64,000 nucleotides of DNA from contig CANQUQ010000005.1 in the NCBI GenBank assembly GCA_947627115.1, positions 92,263 through 156,262 on the forward strand, given 5' to 3'. Source of the DNA: an uncultured Acetatifactor sp. (GTDB taxonomy: Bacteria > Bacillota > Clostridia > Lachnospirales > Lachnospiraceae). Made by a program: the position numbers and the translations under genes. Positions within the stretch are counted from its first letter, which is position 1; every line of letters begins with the position of its first letter. A model generated the notes under the pieces. That model worked only from the letters and a program-made list of their open reading frames with translations, was not told the origin of the DNA and searched no databases. Positions 52,479 through 61,463 of this stretch are shown piece by piece.

Positions 52479-53417
52479 TCAGTTCTCTGTAAACATCGGC
52501 GTGGAAAGATATCTGTCGCCGGAATCGGGGAGCAGGGCCACGATCGTCTTGCCCGCATTCTCAGGTCTCTTAGCCAGCTGTGCCGCTGCATAAAGTGCGG
52601 CTCCGGACGTGATTCCCACCAGGATGCCCTCCTTGTGCGCGATGAGGCGCCCCGTGGAGAACGCCTGCTCCGTGGTGACCGTAATGATCTCGTCATAGAT
52701 CTGGGTGTTCAGAACGGAGGGCACAAAACCGGCTCCGATCCCCTGCAGCTTATGAGGCCCTGGCTGACCGCCGGAGAGCACCGGAGAGTCCGCAGGCTCC
52801 ACCGCCACCACCTTAACGGCAGGATTCTTGGATTTCAGGAAAGTGCCCGCGCCGGTGATCGTTCCTCCGGTACCCACTCCGCTCACAAAGATGTCTACCT
52901 TTCCGTCGGTATCCTCCCATATCTCAGGTCCCGTGGCAGCCGCATGTGCCGCAGGATTGGCCGCATTGTCGAACTGTCCCAGAATGACGGAGCCGGAAAT
53001 CTCCTTCTGCAGCTCCTCCGCCTTGGCGATAGCGCCCTTCATTCCCTTCGCGCCCTCTGTGAGCACCAGCTCCGCGCCGTATGCCTTCAGAAGATTTCTG
53101 CGCTCCACGCTCATGGTCTCAGGCAGAGTCAGGATCGCATGATATCCCTTCGCCGCCGCTACACTGGCAAGGCCGATCCCCGTATTTCCCGAAGTAGGCT
53201 CGATGATCGTTGCGCCGGGCTTCAGAACACCCTTTTTTTCCGCGTCCTCGATCATAGCCAGCGCAACTCTGTCCTTTACGCTCCCCGCGGGATTGAAATA
53301 CTCCAGCTTTACCAGCAGGGTCGCTTCGGTGATTCCCTGATCTTTCGCGTAATTGCTCACCCTGAGCAGAGGAGTTCGTCCTATCAGCTCTGTAGCATTT
53401 TCATATACCTTACCCAT
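52479..53417 (-). CDS. cysK: cysteine synthase A
   Basis: O-acetylserine sulfhydrylase: O-acetylserine plus sulfide to cysteine with PLP. The 312-residue protein has the PLP lysine K48 in [21 protein letters not shown] (substrate loop), [14 protein letters not shown] (phosphate site) and [13 protein letters not shown]. The start ATG has GAGGCGG upstream. It precedes an Rrf2 regulator and has a strong promoter with an inverted repeat at the transcription start. Confidence 0.96.
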   Translation of the reverse strand: MGKVYENATELIGRTPLLRVSNYAKDQGITEATLLVKLEYFNPAGSVKDRVALAMIEDAEKKGVLKPGATIIEPTSGNTGIGLASVAAAKGYHAILTLPETMSVERRNLLKAYGAELVLTEGAKGMKGAIAKAEELQKEISGSVILGQFDNAANPAAHAAATGPEIWEDTDGKVDIFVSGVGTGGTITGAGTFLKSKNPAVKVVAVEPADSPVLSGGQPGPHKLQGIGAGFVPSVLNTQIYDEIITVTTEQAFSTGRLIAHKEGILVGITSGAALYAAAQLAKRPENAGKTIVALLPDSGDRYLSTPMFTEN

Positions 53418-53457
53418 ATCCGCCTCTTTTCCGCGCATTCCTGCGCCGTTTTTTATT

Positions 53458-53476
53458 TCCTATTATTCTAGTAGGA
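53458..53476. promoter_or_regulatory. inverted repeat at the cysK start site, candidate Rrf2 operator
   Basis: On the minus strand TCCTA-N9-TAGGA lies just downstream of the predicted cysK transcription start, within ATCCTACTAGAATAATAGGA. The AT-rich dyad of about 19 bases is the right size for an Rrf2 dimer. Binding by the downstream regulator would block transcription; this is inference. Confidence 0.55.
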
Positions 53477-53489
53477 TTATTATGAATTA

Positions 53490-53518
53490 ATACTACTGCC
53501 AAATTTTCCATTTGTCAA
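53490..53518 (-). promoter_or_regulatory. cysK promoter
   Basis: Minus strand: -35 TTGACA (53518-53513), 17-base spacer, -10 TAGTAT (53495-53490). Confidence 0.8.
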
Positions 53519-53590
53519 GCAGAATTTTTGAAAACATAAGAAAGAATTGGAAGCATCAGTAAGAACGGAGTCAAAAAGCAGCCGGCGGGC

Positions 53591-53634
53591 AGCTTCCCCG
53601 CCGGTTGACAAAGCTTCCCCGCCGGCCGTATACT
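53591..53634 (+). promoter_or_regulatory. aroA promoter overlapping a 14-bp direct repeat
   Basis: -35 TTGACA (53605-53610), 18-base spacer, -10 TATACT (53629-53634). AGCTTCCCCGCCGG occurs at 53591-53604 and again at 53612-53625, two helical turns apart on either side of the -35, so the repeat may be a regulator site. The upstream copy also pairs with CCGGCGGG before it to form an 8-pair stem. Confidence 0.65.
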
Positions 53635-53690
53635 GTATCTGTGTTTTCATTACTGTGTGAAGCCGCCTGCGGGCGGCGCGGGAGATCAAA

Positions 53691-55031
53691 ATGGACGGAA
53701 AAGACACGTACTATGTGCAGAATATGTATCGCATCCTGCCAAGGGAATCCGAAGGACAGCCCTTGACCGTTGCCGTTCCCGGTTCCAAAAGCATCACGAA
53801 CCGGGCTCTGCTCCTCGCCACTCTGGCAGAGGGCACTTCCCTTCTGAAGGGCGTACTGTTTTCCGATGACTCCAGATACTTTCTGAAATGTATTCAGACG
53901 CTGGGATTTGATACGGAGACGAACGAAGAAAAAAAGACCGTGTCCGTGACGGGGCTGAGCGGAAACATTCCCTCCGCTTCCGCCGATCTGTACGTGGGCA
54001 GCGCCGGAACGGCCGCCCGATTCCTGACCGCATATCTGGGCCTTTCCCACGGGACCTATCGCATGGACGCCTCGGAGCAGATGCGGAAACGCCCCATGGC
54101 CCCTCTGCTGGACTCGCTGAAGGAGTTGGGCTGTGAAATCTCCTACGGGGAGGAGGCCCGGCCGGGTCATTTCCCCTTTACCCTGAAGGGCAACGGTTTT
54201 CAAAGGGATCATATTTCCATAAACATAGACCGCAGCAGCCAGTTCCTGAGCGCACTGCTGATCGCATCCTGTCTGGCCGGCCGGGACTTCACCGTGAATA
54301 CGGAGGGCTCTCACGGCATGGCCTACATCGAGATGACACTTCGCATGATGGAACAGTTCGGCGTGTCGGTAGAACGGCCGTCCCGGCGCTCCTTCCTGAC
54401 GAGGGCCGGACAGCGATACCGCTCTCTGGAATATCAGGTGGAACCGGACGTTTCCGCCGCCTGCTACTTTTACGCAATGTGTCCTCTTCTGAATATTCCC
54501 GTGCTGGTAGAGCAGGTACATTTTAACTCCCTGCAGGGAGATGTGGCCTTCATCCGCCTGCTGGAGCAGATGGGCTGTGACGCATCGGACACCCCTCAGG
54601 GAATTCTGCTTGCGCCTCCGAGAGACGGCATCTTCCGGGGCATCACGGCGGACATGTCCGCCTGCTCCGACCAGGCCATCACGCTGGCCGCTATCGCTCC
54701 CTACGCAAAGACTCCCACCACCGTCACCGGCATCGGGCACATCCGCTTTCAGGAGAGCGACAGACTCGCCGCCATGGCTGCGGAGCTGTCAAGGATGGGG
54801 ATCCGCTGCGAGACCGGCGAGGACAGCATCACCGTCTACCCCGGCAGCCCCGCTCCCGCTCTGGTGGAGACCTACGACGACCACCGGATGGCCATGGGCT
54901 TCTCCCTGACCGGCCTGCGCAGCGACGGGATCGCGATCAAAAATCCCGGCTGCTGCCGGAAGACCTTTGAAAATTATTTTGACGTGCTGGATGAGGTCAT
55001 CCTTACCCTCAAAGAAAGAGCCGGCGTATGA
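53691..55031 (+). CDS. aroA: 3-phosphoshikimate 1-carboxyvinyltransferase (EPSP synthase)
   Basis: Transfers enolpyruvate from PEP to shikimate 3-phosphate, the sixth step of the shikimate pathway. The 446-residue protein has VAVPGSKSITNRALLLA (residues about 28-44), YVGSAGTAARFLTA, the RPMAPL segment, and the C-terminal RFQESDRLAAMAAEL and TYDDHRMAMGFSL. The ATG at 53691 has GGGAG upstream; an ATG eleven codons later is an alternative. No other shikimate gene is adjacent. Confidence 0.95.
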   Translation: MDGKDTYYVQNMYRILPRESEGQPLTVAVPGSKSITNRALLLATLAEGTSLLKGVLFSDDSRYFLKCIQTLGFDTETNEEKKTVSVTGLSGNIPSASADLYVGSAGTAARFLTAYLGLSHGTYRMDASEQMRKRPMAPLLDSLKELGCEISYGEEARPGHFPFTLKGNGFQRDHISINIDRSSQFLSALLIASCLAGRDFTVNTEGSHGMAYIEMTLRMMEQFGVSVERPSRRSFLTRAGQRYRSLEYQVEPDVSAACYFYAMCPLLNIPVLVEQVHFNSLQGDVAFIRLLEQMGCDASDTPQGILLAPPRDGIFRGITADMSACSDQAITLAAIAPYAKTPTTVTGIGHIRFQESDRLAAMAAELSRMGIRCETGEDSITVYPGSPAPALVETYDDHRMAMGFSLTGLRSDGIAIKNPGCCRKTFENYFDVLDEVILTLKERAGV

Positions 55032-55070
55032 CGCCCCGCAGATCGGGACAGCCAGCGTCGGCCCACAGAA

Positions 55071-57098
55071 TTATATTTTCACTACCGCCGCGCCGTACCC
55101 AGGCAATGCAAGCCGGCCCTCCAGGCGGACACCGGTCTCCGGATCCGTCCCGAAGACTCCGGGAACGACCGTGGGCAGATCGGCGCAGTTGAAATAAAAT
55201 TCGTATGTTTCCCCGCCCCCGCTCCTGACGTGGTACTCCACATTCGGAGGCATCCTCTTCACGGGAATATCCGCTTCCCGCAGCATTTTTTCAAACAGCT
55301 CCGTCATGTCCGCGGCGCTGCTTCTGGCCGCCGCGTAATACGCCTTGCCCCGCCCGAAGGCCTTACAGGTCAGCGCCGGTGTCCCCCGATAAAAATCCTC
55401 CGTATATACGCCAAGCACCTCCGCATCCTTTACTCTGAGGATTTCCGCGTAGTCCCTTACCTCCCACACGCTGCCGTCCTTCAGCCGTATACCGTTCCTG
55501 TCGGAGGGGTAGTAGGAATCTATCTCCTCACTGATCAGGCCGAAGAGCTCGGAAAGCCCGTCTCCGGGAAATCCGCCCAGCCAGCACAGCTGATCCGAAT
55601 CCACATAGCCCGTAAAATAGGTGGCCAATAACTGTCCGCCCCGTTCCACAAAATCCCTCAGCCGGGAGGCCGTTCCCGGCTGCAGCATATACAGCATGGG
55701 AGCCACCACCAGATCGTACCGGCCGAGATCCTCATCGGAGCCCACCACATCCATATCCACGCCAAGTCTTAAGAACGCCCGGTAAAAGTCAAGACAGGTC
55801 TCCTCGTACTTTTTTGTGTCGGCCGCCAGAGCGCGGACATCCCAGATGGCCCAGCGGTTGTCCCAGTCAAAGAGAAGCGCGGCGCGGGCGTTCACAAGGG
55901 TCCCCGCCACGGGGGCAAGCTTTTTCAGTGCTTCTCCCACTTGGGCCACCTCGCGAAAGATCCTGGTGTCATCGGTGCCAAGGTGATCGACCACCGCGCC
56001 GTGGAATTGCTCGGCGCAGCCCCTGCTCTTTCTCCACTGAAAATACTGGACCGAATCGGAACCGCAGGCCACCGCCTGAAGACATGCCAGCCTGTGCACG
56101 CCTGGGCGCTTCAGCTTATTCACCGCCTGCCAGTTCACCAGACCGGGGGCACTCTCCATCATCATGAACGGTCTGCCCCTTTTCAAAGAACGCATGAGCG
56201 CATGCTGGAACGAGGTCTCAGACACGGTGTCCGCAAAGCTCTCGGTGTCATTGTGAAAAGTGGGATAATTGTCCCAGGAGATCACGTCCAGCTCCGGCGC
56301 CATCTTCCGATAATCCAACCCGCCGAACAGACGCATAAAATTAGAGGTCACCGGCACATCGGGAGTAACGCTTCGCAGCACCTCCCTCTCAAACTTCATG
56401 AAATCATTCATGTTCCACGTGGTGAACCGTCTCCACTCCAGCGTCAGGCCCATGATGCTCGACTCCCCGTTGGCGAAGGGCGGCTCGATCTGATCGAAGC
56501 TGCTGTAACTGTGGCTCCAAAATGCAGTCCACCAGGCCTTGTTCAGCTTACCGATATCATTGTCGAACTTGTCCGCCAGATATTTCTGAAATTTCCGGAC
56601 GCAAAGAGGACAGAAGCACTCTCCGCTCAGTTCGTTGGATATATGGTAGAGGATCACTCCGGGTTGAGAGCCCAGACACTCCGCCAGCCTCCGGTCAACA
56701 GCCGCGACCTTCTCCCGGAACTTCGGAGAGGTCATGCAGTGATTGTGCCGGTTGCCGTGACGGTCGCGGAGTCCTCTGGCATCCACACGCATAGCCTCCG
56801 GATAAGCGGCGTCCAGCCATGCGGGACGTGCGCCGGAGGGCGTGGAGAGGACAGTATAAATACCGTTCCGATAAAGCCGCTCCACGATCTCCTTCATCCA
56901 TTCAAAATGAAATTCACCTTCGGACGGCTCATAGGCGGCCCAGGAAAAAACGCCCAGGGTCACACTGTTCATGCCCGCCTTTTTCATCAGACGGATATCC
57001 TCTTCGAGAATATCCGGTCTGTCCAGCCACTGATCCGGATTGTAATCACTGCCGTGAACAAAGCCTTTTATCTGCGGGAACAGAAATTCCTTCTCCAT
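55071..57098 (-). CDS. beta-galactosidase, glycoside hydrolase family 42
   Basis: A 675-residue cytoplasmic GH42 enzyme. The TIM barrel starts GSDYNPDQWLDRPDILEED; the acid/base Glu is in LYHISNELSGECFCPLC near residue 154 with an adjacent Cys cluster that can bind zinc, and the nucleophile Glu is in FMMMESAPGLVNWQ near 315. Trimerisation and beta-domains follow. It would hydrolyse galactosides such as plant or host-glycan oligosaccharides. GGAGG precedes the ATG. The LtaS-like gene upstream is 28 bases away. Confidence 0.93.
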   Translation of the reverse strand: MEKEFLFPQIKGFVHGSDYNPDQWLDRPDILEEDIRLMKKAGMNSVTLGVFSWAAYEPSEGEFHFEWMKEIVERLYRNGIYTVLSTPSGARPAWLDAAYPEAMRVDARGLRDRHGNRHNHCMTSPKFREKVAAVDRRLAECLGSQPGVILYHISNELSGECFCPLCVRKFQKYLADKFDNDIGKLNKAWWTAFWSHSYSSFDQIEPPFANGESSIMGLTLEWRRFTTWNMNDFMKFEREVLRSVTPDVPVTSNFMRLFGGLDYRKMAPELDVISWDNYPTFHNDTESFADTVSETSFQHALMRSLKRGRPFMMMESAPGLVNWQAVNKLKRPGVHRLACLQAVACGSDSVQYFQWRKSRGCAEQFHGAVVDHLGTDDTRIFREVAQVGEALKKLAPVAGTLVNARAALLFDWDNRWAIWDVRALAADTKKYEETCLDFYRAFLRLGVDMDVVGSDEDLGRYDLVVAPMLYMLQPGTASRLRDFVERGGQLLATYFTGYVDSDQLCWLGGFPGDGLSELFGLISEEIDSYYPSDRNGIRLKDGSVWEVRDYAEILRVKDAEVLGVYTEDFYRGTPALTCKAFGRGKAYYAAARSSAADMTELFEKMLREADIPVKRMPPNVEYHVRSGGGETYEFYFNCADLPTVVPGVFGTDPETGVRLEGRLALPGYGAAVVKI

Positions 57099-57126
57099 AC
57101 GTTTCGTCCTCCTAATGCCCCGGCGG

Positions 57127-59250
57127 TCACTCCTGGGGCGAATCGGCTGCCGCCTGCATCACATCGCTGTAATAATTTTCCCGAAGAATATACGCGCTGA
57201 AATTATAACGATCCTTTACCTCCTGCCGGGCGGCCTCCAGATATTCCTCTTTCCGGTCGTCCGGAATGATGTCGTTGCCCTCTTCGTCCTGAAGCCATGT
57301 GGCGACATCGCCCTTTTCCGTAAAGATCACCGAATCGGTCACAAAATCCCTGTTGTTGAAGATCACCATTCCCTCTCTGTCCGACAGGATATCGCGTCCC
57401 GCATACATTCTGGAATCGTACTCGAAGCCGAACAGATTTAACAGCGTGGGCAGCAGATCCACGGATCCGCAGGCTTTGTCAATATAGATCGGCTCTTCCA
57501 TGGCCGCATTGTAGAGAATCAGGGTATTGCGGAATTTGTCCTTTCCCTGCGACAGATCCTTTCCCGCCAACTCTTCATACTCCTTGTCAGACAGTCCGTA
57601 GGGATAGTGATCTGCGCTCAGACATATGACCGTGTTATCCAACTGCCCGGCCTCCTCCAATTGTGCCAGCAGATATTCCATCGCCTTATCCAATTCGATA
57701 TTGCAGGCAATATAGGCCTTCGGTCCCTCGGACAGCTCCAGCTCCTCCACGGCATCCCTGTTTTTGACGGACATGGCATTCCCCTGGAAATTATACAGCA
57801 TGTGTCCGGATACCGTCATATAGTAAACGTGGAACTGCTCCAGATTCACATATTCCGGCACCGTTGCCACCATCATGTTATAGTCGGACGCAGGCCACTG
57901 ATCGGGCTCCTCCATGGCAAAGACCTTATCGCCCCACTCGGACTCCTTCAGCTTGCCCAGCTTGCAGGCTCTGAAGTCATACCCCATATTGGTATGGCTC
58001 TTATGCCGGTCATAGTAGGAAAGACTGTTGTCGTGGAAGGCGTAGGAATACACACCCTCCCCCGCAAAAAATGCCGGCAGCGCGTAGGGCTGCACATTCG
58101 AAGCGCTTTTGCGCATGCTGTGCTGCCCATCCGGTATCAGCCCCGTCATATTGGTATACTCACCGTCACTGGTGCTGGTCTGCCAGAGAGGCACATAATA
58201 ATTCTCGCATACGAACCCGGAGTGTGCCATCCGATACAGTGTAGGCGTCAGCTCTTCATCTATGGCGTACGTGCAGAAGCCCTCAGCCGTCAGAAAGATC
58301 AGATTATATCCCTCGAACATACCCGTATATTCATTGGTAGTCACCGGCTCCTGACTCTGGATATAGTCCGCCAGCCAGCGCTGGTGCTCGTTGTCGGCGA
58401 GCTGATGCAGCAGGTCATAGTCCAGATCGAACTGCTGAGGCCGGACGACCGGCTCCTCAGGCACATCCGCGTCCGAGGGTTCCGCAGTCTCCTCCGGCAC
58501 GGTGCTTTCCGCGATCTGACCGGCGGGAGGATCTCCCCCGGAAACATCGTCCTCAGGCACAACTCCCTGGGATAACGCAGGGACATACTCCGGCTCCTTT
58601 TGATCCTGCCGGAACAGATCCTGCCAAAGCAGCCGCAAATGTGCGGCGGTATCGCCGTGCAGGGTGGGCAGTACACCCATACTTTCCGCCACGGTCAGCG
58701 GGTCGTAAAATTCATTGTATTCTTCATAATACTCAAGCTCTGCAAGCCTTCCCACCTCAAGCATCACCACGCTGCCTGCCGTGCCGGCAAAGATAATAAC
58801 GAGAGTGCGCAGGACCTCCAGAGAGCCGAACTGCGGCAGGGTCCACCCTCTCTTCTTCAGTATGACGGGCAGTGCTATCGCCGGGAGCACGAACAGAAGC
58901 AGATACGGAAGCGATCCTATAATACTCGTCAAGGCCTCCCTCCAGTAATCGGACAGAGCGTCCTCCGCGCCGAGGATCATGCCTTTCCAAAGCAGCGGTT
59001 GTTTAAAGATACGAAGATAGACCAACTGTGCGCCTGTCCATATTACGGGCAGCCACAGTTCAATGTAAAAAATCACCTTCTTGATCTTTCCCCGCAGCAG
59101 GCCCGCTAAAAGAGCTTCGACGCCCGCCCACGCTGCGATCAGCAGCATCGCATACAGAGGATTGAATCCGCTCCAGCCGAAGCCGCTAAAATGATATGCC
59201 AATTCCAGCCACAGCTCCAGACCTGCAAAAATGCCCCAAAGTATCAACAT
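57127..59250 (-). CDS. LtaS-like membrane sulfatase-fold protein
   Basis: A 707-residue protein. The first 170 residues contain about five membrane helices, followed by an acidic, Pro-rich linker (about 220-265), and an extracellular alkaline-phosphatase-type domain with IFLTAEGF at its start. The catalytic Thr is probably in LWQTSTSDGEYTNMTGL near residue 357, with VSGHMLY and LSADHYPYG as further metal-site motifs. This is the layout of lipoteichoic acid synthase and related phosphoglycerol transferases. Whether the product is LTA or a modified glycan is not decided. GAGG lies 9 bases before the ATG. Confidence 0.85.
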   Translation of the reverse strand: MLILWGIFAGLELWLELAYHFSGFGWSGFNPLYAMLLIAAWAGVEALLAGLLRGKIKKVIFYIELWLPVIWTGAQLVYLRIFKQPLLWKGMILGAEDALSDYWREALTSIIGSLPYLLLFVLPAIALPVILKKRGWTLPQFGSLEVLRTLVIIFAGTAGSVVMLEVGRLAELEYYEEYNEFYDPLTVAESMGVLPTLHGDTAAHLRLLWQDLFRQDQKEPEYVPALSQGVVPEDDVSGGDPPAGQIAESTVPEETAEPSDADVPEEPVVRPQQFDLDYDLLHQLADNEHQRWLADYIQSQEPVTTNEYTGMFEGYNLIFLTAEGFCTYAIDEELTPTLYRMAHSGFVCENYYVPLWQTSTSDGEYTNMTGLIPDGQHSMRKSASNVQPYALPAFFAGEGVYSYAFHDNSLSYYDRHKSHTNMGYDFRACKLGKLKESEWGDKVFAMEEPDQWPASDYNMMVATVPEYVNLEQFHVYYMTVSGHMLYNFQGNAMSVKNRDAVEELELSEGPKAYIACNIELDKAMEYLLAQLEEAGQLDNTVICLSADHYPYGLSDKEYEELAGKDLSQGKDKFRNTLILYNAAMEEPIYIDKACGSVDLLPTLLNLFGFEYDSRMYAGRDILSDREGMVIFNNRDFVTDSVIFTEKGDVATWLQDEEGNDIIPDDRKEEYLEAARQEVKDRYNFSAYILRENYYSDVMQAAADSPQE

Positions 59251-59312
59251 ATTCTTTATCCTCAGTCACTTAATTTTTTTGGAACGGTATGATAAAATAT
59301 GAAATCTAATAC

Positions 59313-59341
59313 ATTGTAGCACCTCCATTTTTTGTATGCAA
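59313..59341 (-). promoter_or_regulatory. promoter of the LtaS-like gene
   Basis: Minus strand: -35 TTGCAT (59341-59336), 17-base spacer, -10 TACAAT (59318-59313). The rest of the 274-base gap to the carbamate kinase gene holds AT-rich sequence with a TATAAT at 59383-59388 on the plus strand but no good -35. Confidence 0.65.
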
Positions 59342-59524
59342 TACCGGAACCTTCATTCAGTATTCATTATTTTACTATTTTGTATAATATCTGCATCCTA
59401 GTCGTAAGGTCAGAAAAAAAGACTTTTCAAAGCATAAGAAATTGATGTAGAATAAATACTGTGGGACGGTCGGACGACATCCCGCACTCTATCGGCAATC
59501 AATTACATGGCACGGAGGAATCTT

Positions 59525-60460
59525 ATGAGTAAGAAGAAGGTCGTCGTTTCCCTTGGACACGAAGCGCTGGGCTATACCATATTGGCACAGTGGGACGCAG
59601 TGAAGGTGACCGCCAGAGCGCTGGCCGATCTGGTGGAGGAAGATTATCAGCTGACCATCACCCACAGCAACGGGCCCCAGGTCAGCATGATACACAAGGC
59701 CATGACAGAGCTGCGCAGGATCTATATCGATTACACCCCTGCGCCCATGTGCGTGTGCTCCGCAATGAGCCAGGGCTACGTCGGCTACGACATTCAGAAC
59801 GCGCTGCGCTCCGAGCTGCTCAGCCGCGGAATTTCCAAGCCTGTGAGCACCATCCTGACCCAGGTCACGGTGGATCCCTATGACGAGGCATTCTACGAGC
59901 CCACCAAGGTCATCGGGCGCTACATGTCCAAGGAGGACGCGGACACCGAGATCAAAAAGGGCAATTATGTGAAGGAGGATCCGGGGAAGGGCTTCCGCAG
60001 GGTCGTGGCCGCCCCCAAGCCCATAGATATCGTGGAGATAGAGGCGATCCGCACCCTGGCGGATGCCGATCAGGTTGTGATCGCCTGCGGAGGAGGCGGA
60101 ATCCCCGTCATTGAACAGCAGCATGTCCTGAAGGGCGCATCCGCCGTCATCGAAAAGGACGCCATCGCAGGAAAGCTGGCCGCGGACTTAAAGTGCGACG
60201 AGCTGATCATCCTGACCGGCGTGGATAACGTATACAAGAATTTCGGCAGGGAGAACCCCACTCCTCTGAGGGAGCTGACTATAGCGCAGGCAAGGGAGCT
60301 GATCTCCCAGGGCCAATTCGAGGCCGGCACCATGCTGCCAAAGATCGAGGCCGCCGTCAGCTATCTGGAGAAGGTAAAAGACGGCAGGGTACTCATCACT
60401 TCCATGGCAAAGGTAAAGGACGCGGTAAAGGGAAAGGCCGGGACAGTCATCACGGCGTAA
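59525..60460 (+). CDS. arcC: carbamate kinase
   Basis: Interconverts carbamoyl phosphate and ADP with ATP and carbamate; in fermenters it yields ATP from arginine, agmatine or ureides. The 311-residue protein has THSNGPQVSMIHKAM, SAMSQGYVGYDIQNALR, STILTQVTVDPYDEAF, VAAPKPIDIVE and VIACGGGGIPV. The N-terminal motif reads SLGHEALG where textbook members have ALGGNA, probably a clade feature. GGAGG precedes the ATG at 59525. No arcA/arcB or ureide gene is adjacent, so the source pathway is unknown. Confidence 0.92.
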   Translation: MSKKKVVVSLGHEALGYTILAQWDAVKVTARALADLVEEDYQLTITHSNGPQVSMIHKAMTELRRIYIDYTPAPMCVCSAMSQGYVGYDIQNALRSELLSRGISKPVSTILTQVTVDPYDEAFYEPTKVIGRYMSKEDADTEIKKGNYVKEDPGKGFRRVVAAPKPIDIVEIEAIRTLADADQVVIACGGGGIPVIEQQHVLKGASAVIEKDAIAGKLAADLKCDELIILTGVDNVYKNFGRENPTPLRELTIAQARELISQGQFEAGTMLPKIEAAVSYLEKVKDGRVLITSMAKVKDAVKGKAGTVITA

Positions 60461-60496
60461 ATAACCGCGGCCTGTTCCATAAAGCCGTAAGACCGT

Positions 60497-60532
60497 GAAC
60501 GGGCCGTCCCCAAGGATCAGGGCGGCCCGTTC
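60497..60532 (+). terminator. hairpin after the carbamate kinase gene
   Basis: GAACGGGCCG / CGGCCCGTTC, 10 perfect pairs plus inner CCC/GGG, 36 bases after the arcC stop. The following ACTGCTGTTGTGATTTT is only moderately T-rich. Confidence 0.6.
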
Positions 60533-60642
60533 ACTGCTGTTGTGATTTTAAGAATATAGAGCATGTCTTTCATCCATAAAAAATTTTCGGACCGATCTCT
60601 TGTGTCTCAATCTCCCATACCAGATTATTTTTCATATCAGTA

Positions 60643-60692
60643 TTGACACCGTGTCAGAATAGTGCTATATTCATTATACTGACATTGTGTCA
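60643..60692 (+). promoter_or_regulatory. promoter with two TetR-type operators
   Basis: -35 TTGACA (60643-60648), 17-base spacer, -10 TATATT (60666-60671). Two near-identical palindromes, TGACACCGTGTCA (60644-60656, covering the -35) and TGACATTGTGTCA (60680-60692, just past the start site), have centres 36 bases apart and share the TGACA-N3-TGTCA core. This fits autorepression by the downstream TetR protein. The 300-base gap otherwise holds the arcC hairpin and nothing gene-like. Confidence 0.85.
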
Positions 60693-60793
60693 GAATACAC
60701 TGAAGACCTTGTAACTGCGGAACGCCCCTCATCCGCAGAGCTCCTCTGAGGATAGGATGCAGAGTGGAGAAGGCAAAATAAGGAGAGAACAAA

Positions 60794-61423
60794 ATGCCAA
60801 AGGGATCGCCGGAGCTGACTCAGGCCCGCAGAGAGGAAATCGTGGACGCCTGCGAAAAGCTGTACCAGACCATGAGCTTCAAGGAAATTACCCTCAAGGA
60901 GATCGGAAACGTGACCAGCTTCACGCGCACCTCCATTTATAACTACTTTCAGACAAAGGAGGAAATCTTTCTGGCCCTGCTCAAGCGGGAGTACGAGCTG
61001 TGGATCGCCTCACTGAAGGAGGCAATGGAGAGGACCGAGACGATGACAAGGGAGGAATTTGCCGCTATGCTGGCCCACTCCCTGGAGGAACGCGCACAGC
61101 TTCTGAAGATCATGTCCATGAACCACTACGATATGGAGACGGGCAGCCGCCCGGAGCATCTGGAGGCGTTCAAGGTCGTGTACGGAGAATCCATCCGAAC
61201 TGTGACGGCCGGCCTGGATAAATATTTTTCGGACATGACGGTCTCCCAAAAGCAGGATTTTATTTACACGTTCTTCCCGTTCATGTTCGGTATCTACCCG
61301 TACACCTTCGTCACCGAAAAGCAGCGGGCGGCCATGGAAAAAGCAAATGTCAACTATGTATTTATGACGATCTACGAAATCACGTATAACTGTGTGAGAA
61401 AGCTGTTAGAAGGTTCAAAATGA
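60794..61423 (+). CDS. TetR/AcrR-family transcriptional regulator
   Basis: A 209-residue regulator. The N-terminal helix-turn-helix (residues about 10-58) reads REEIVDACEKLYQTMSFKEIT, then IGNVTSFTRTSIYNYFQTKEEIFLALL, the typical recognition-helix segment. The C-terminal ligand domain is helical (EAFKVVYGESIRTVTAGLDKYF). AAGGAGAG precedes the ATG. It heads an operon with an aldo/keto reductase, a CMD-cupin protein and a flavodoxin, and its promoter has two palindromes, so it probably senses an electrophile or quinone-like compound (inference). Confidence 0.92.
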   Translation: MPKGSPELTQARREEIVDACEKLYQTMSFKEITLKEIGNVTSFTRTSIYNYFQTKEEIFLALLKREYELWIASLKEAMERTETMTREEFAAMLAHSLEERAQLLKIMSMNHYDMETGSRPEHLEAFKVVYGESIRTVTAGLDKYFSDMTVSQKQDFIYTFFPFMFGIYPYTFVTEKQRAAMEKANVNYVFMTIYEITYNCVRKLLEGSK

Positions 61424-61463
61424 AAGGCACGGTCAGAGACAGTTCTTCAGGGAGGTATCAATA

